Shown: piece by piece, positions 35,091-37,776 of the stretch | Position numbering within the stretch: the stretch's first letter is position 1 | Layout of the letters: every line of letters starts with the position of its first letter | From: Tissierellia bacterium | Lineage (GTDB): Bacteria > Bacillota_A > Clostridia > Tissierellales > Peptoniphilaceae | NCBI GenBank assembly: GCA_012728775.1 | Contig: JAAYEN010000039.1 | Span: 1 to 37,776 of the forward strand | DNA: 37,776 nt | Reading direction: 5' to 3' | The notes under the pieces: model-generated | What the model saw: the letters and a program-made list of their open reading frames with translations, nothing else | Database searches by the model: none | Told to the model about the DNA's origin: nothing | Made by a program: the position numbers and the translations under genes

Positions 35091-36054
35091 CTAGTGCTGT
35101 CTCAATTGTAATATCTTTTCCTCTTGCATGTGATTCTCCCACTGCATCTAAGTTTGTAAATATATTTTTTGTAACATTATATGCTAATTCTTCATCCATA
35201 TTACTATTTACTATTAACATAGCTTGTACCGCTACACCTTTTACTGGCTCATCGAAGCCCCTGTATTCTTCAGTTGCGATATCTAAAAATGTGTAGTAAG
35301 GATATTTTGCAATTAGTTCATTTGCTTTTTCTTCTGCAATTGGAACTAAAGTGATATCATGAGTAGTTGCAAGTTCTGTTACAGCTGAAGATGGAACAGC
35401 AGCTACTACAAAAGCAGCGTCAATTTGATTGTTTTTAATTTGATCTGTTGCTTCAGTAAATGATAGATAATCAGCTAATGCTAAATCTTCATAGGTTAAT
35501 CCGTGAATTTCTAGAACTTGTCTAGCATTAACTTCTGTACCGGATCCTGGAGCACCAACAGCAATTCTTTTTCCTGCCATATCTTCAACTGACTCAATTC
35601 CAGAACCAGCAGCAGCAATAATTTGTACTACTTCAGGATAAAGAGTAGCTAATCCTGCAATATCTTCATAAGGATTTCCATCAAATAATTCAATACCATT
35701 ATATGCATAATAAGCAATGTCATTTTGTACAAATGCTACTTCCGCATCTCCTACGTGGATAAGTTCAACGTTTTCAACTGAAGCACCAGTAGCTTGAGCA
35801 GTTGCTTGAACGCCCATATCAGATCCATTTAAAATTGTTGCCATTGCGCCACCAAGTGGATAGTATGTACCACCTGTTCCACCAGTTGCTATTGAAATAA
35901 ATCCGCCATCTCCTGATGGAGCTGGAGCTGTTTCAGTAGTGCCTTCTGCAGGTTTTTCTGCTTCTTGAGTTCCTCCACCTTGATTACATGCAACAAATAC
36001 GCTAACTAACATCATAGCAACTAAAATTAGTGCTATTTTTTTATTTCTAATCAT
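35035..36054 (-). CDS. TAXI family TRAP transporter solute-binding lipoprotein
   Basis: 339 residues from ATG 36054, which follows GGAGGAGG by 7 bases; the ATG at 36087 lies in the operator-like palindrome. Residues 1-22 are a lipoprotein signal peptide ending VFVAC, with lipidated C23, then an acidic/Pro/Ala linker. The mature domain starts FISIATGGTGGTYYPLGGAMA, the TAXI family signature, followed by AEVAFVQNDIAYYAYNG and GKRIAVGAPGSGTEVNARQVLE. It would capture an organic anion outside the membrane and pass it to the fused permease. The ligand cannot be read from sequence. First gene of the operon, with a strong promoter. Confidence 0.96.
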   Translation of the reverse strand: MIRNKKIALILVAMMLVSVFVACNQGGGTQEAEKPAEGTTETAPAPSGDGGFISIATGGTGGTYYPLGGAMATILNGSDMGVQATAQATGASVENVELIHVGDAEVAFVQNDIAYYAYNGIELFDGNPYEDIAGLATLYPEVVQIIAAAGSGIESVEDMAGKRIAVGAPGSGTEVNARQVLEIHGLTYEDLALADYLSFTEATDQIKNNQIDAAFVVAAVPSSAVTELATTHDITLVPIAEEKANELIAKYPYYTFLDIATEEYRGFDEPVKGVAVQAMLIVNSNMDEELAYNVTKNIFTNLDAVGESHARGKDITIETALDGMPIELHPGAQRFFDEQ

Positions 36055-36082
36055 AGAAATACCTCCTCCAAAGATTGATCTT

Positions 36083-36104
36083 TTCATGAAAACATTTTCA
36101 TGAA
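36083..36104. promoter_or_regulatory. Operator-like palindrome at the TAXI operon transcription start
   Basis: Two copies of TTCATGAA, each itself palindromic, 14 bases apart (36083-36090 and 36097-36104); the whole forms 10-base arms TTCATGAAAA / TTTTCATGAA with a 2-base centre. It begins about 8 bases past the -10, at the expected transcription start, which is the classic place for a repressor site. No regulator gene is adjacent. Confidence 0.6.
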
Positions 36105-36111
36105 TACATTC

Positions 36112-36140
36112 ATTATAACATTTTAATTGTTAAATTTCAA
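36112..36140 (-). promoter_or_regulatory. Promoter of the TAXI-TRAP operon
   Basis: Minus strand TTGAAA (36135-36140) and TATAAT (36112-36117) with a 17-base spacer and TGT before the -10, so an extended type. The best promoter in the window apart from that at 7593. Confidence 0.85.
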
Positions 36141-36159
36141 TGAAAAATGCCAATAGTTA

Positions 36160-36194
36160 ATCCCCTTAAAGAAGTTTAGTGCCTTTAAGGGGAT
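36160..36194 (-). terminator. Hairpin after eno
   Basis: ATCCCCTTAAAG and CTTTAAGGGGAT form a perfect 12-bp stem around an 11-base loop, 6 bases past the eno stop. No T-run follows directly on the minus strand, so it may stabilise the mRNA end or need another factor. Confidence 0.7.
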
Positions 36195-36200
36195 CAATAA

Positions 36201-37776
<1,576 letters not shown>

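Overview
The window is an AT-rich (clearly low-GC by eye) stretch of chromosome from an anaerobic Firmicute, most likely Clostridia or Tissierellia. The grounds are strong AGGAGG-type ribosome binding sites, several TTG starts that only make sense with such sites, a SCIFF (ranthipeptide) peptide with its radical SAM maturase, a zinc-ribbon S18, RuvC/A/B-QueA-Tgt-YajC gene order, and a TAXI-type TRAP transporter. The genus is an inference; no rRNA or tRNA is present. Genes are tightly packed and no gene-free stretch exceeds 300 bases. I see no insertion sequence, phage, CRISPR array or origin.

Layout. 1-6.0 kb (minus): ruvC-ruvA-ruvB-queA-tgt-yajC-scfA-scfB, a Holliday junction/queuosine/secretion operon ending in the SCIFF peptide gene and its maturase (cut by the window edge). 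A terminator-like hairpin lies between peptide and maturase. An unrecognised 243-residue gene is upstream of ruvC. 6.9-7.6 kb (minus): a cytoplasmic zinc-dependent phospholipase C-like gene with its own consensus promoter and a palindrome in the spacer. 7.6-13.8 kb (minus): lepB-lepA-hemW-citC-GH18, a probable five-gene operon that includes a citrate lyase ligase with no citrate lyase nearby. 14.0 kb (plus): rpsT alone. 14.3-17.6 kb (minus): comEC-holA. 17.7-18.9 kb (plus): an alanyl-tRNA editing protein. 18.9-25.8 kb (minus): a degenerate PfkB-fold protein, SbcD/YhaO-like nuclease, SbcC/YhaN-like ATPase and a metallophosphoesterase, then ppsA from its own promoter. 25.8-29.6 kb (minus): a phosphoglucomutase carrying an extra 214-residue N-terminal domain, then a MATE transporter. 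29.8-30.8 kb (plus): rpsF-ssb-rpsR with a structured leader. 30.8-36.1 kb (minus): a TAXI TRAP operon (receptor, DUF1850, fused permease), then gltS from a separate promoter. 36.2-37.8 kb (minus): gpmI (partial) and eno.

Most of the window is core housekeeping. The parts that best reward a second look are the phosphoglucomutase fusion with an in-frame internal ribosome binding site; the PfkB-like protein that has lost its GAGD motif and sits in a repair-nuclease operon; the hairpin between scfA and scfB; three promoter-associated palindromes (at 7601, 32119 and 36083); and the hairpin between the TAXI receptor and DUF1850. I did not find a wholly new multi-gene system and do not claim one.
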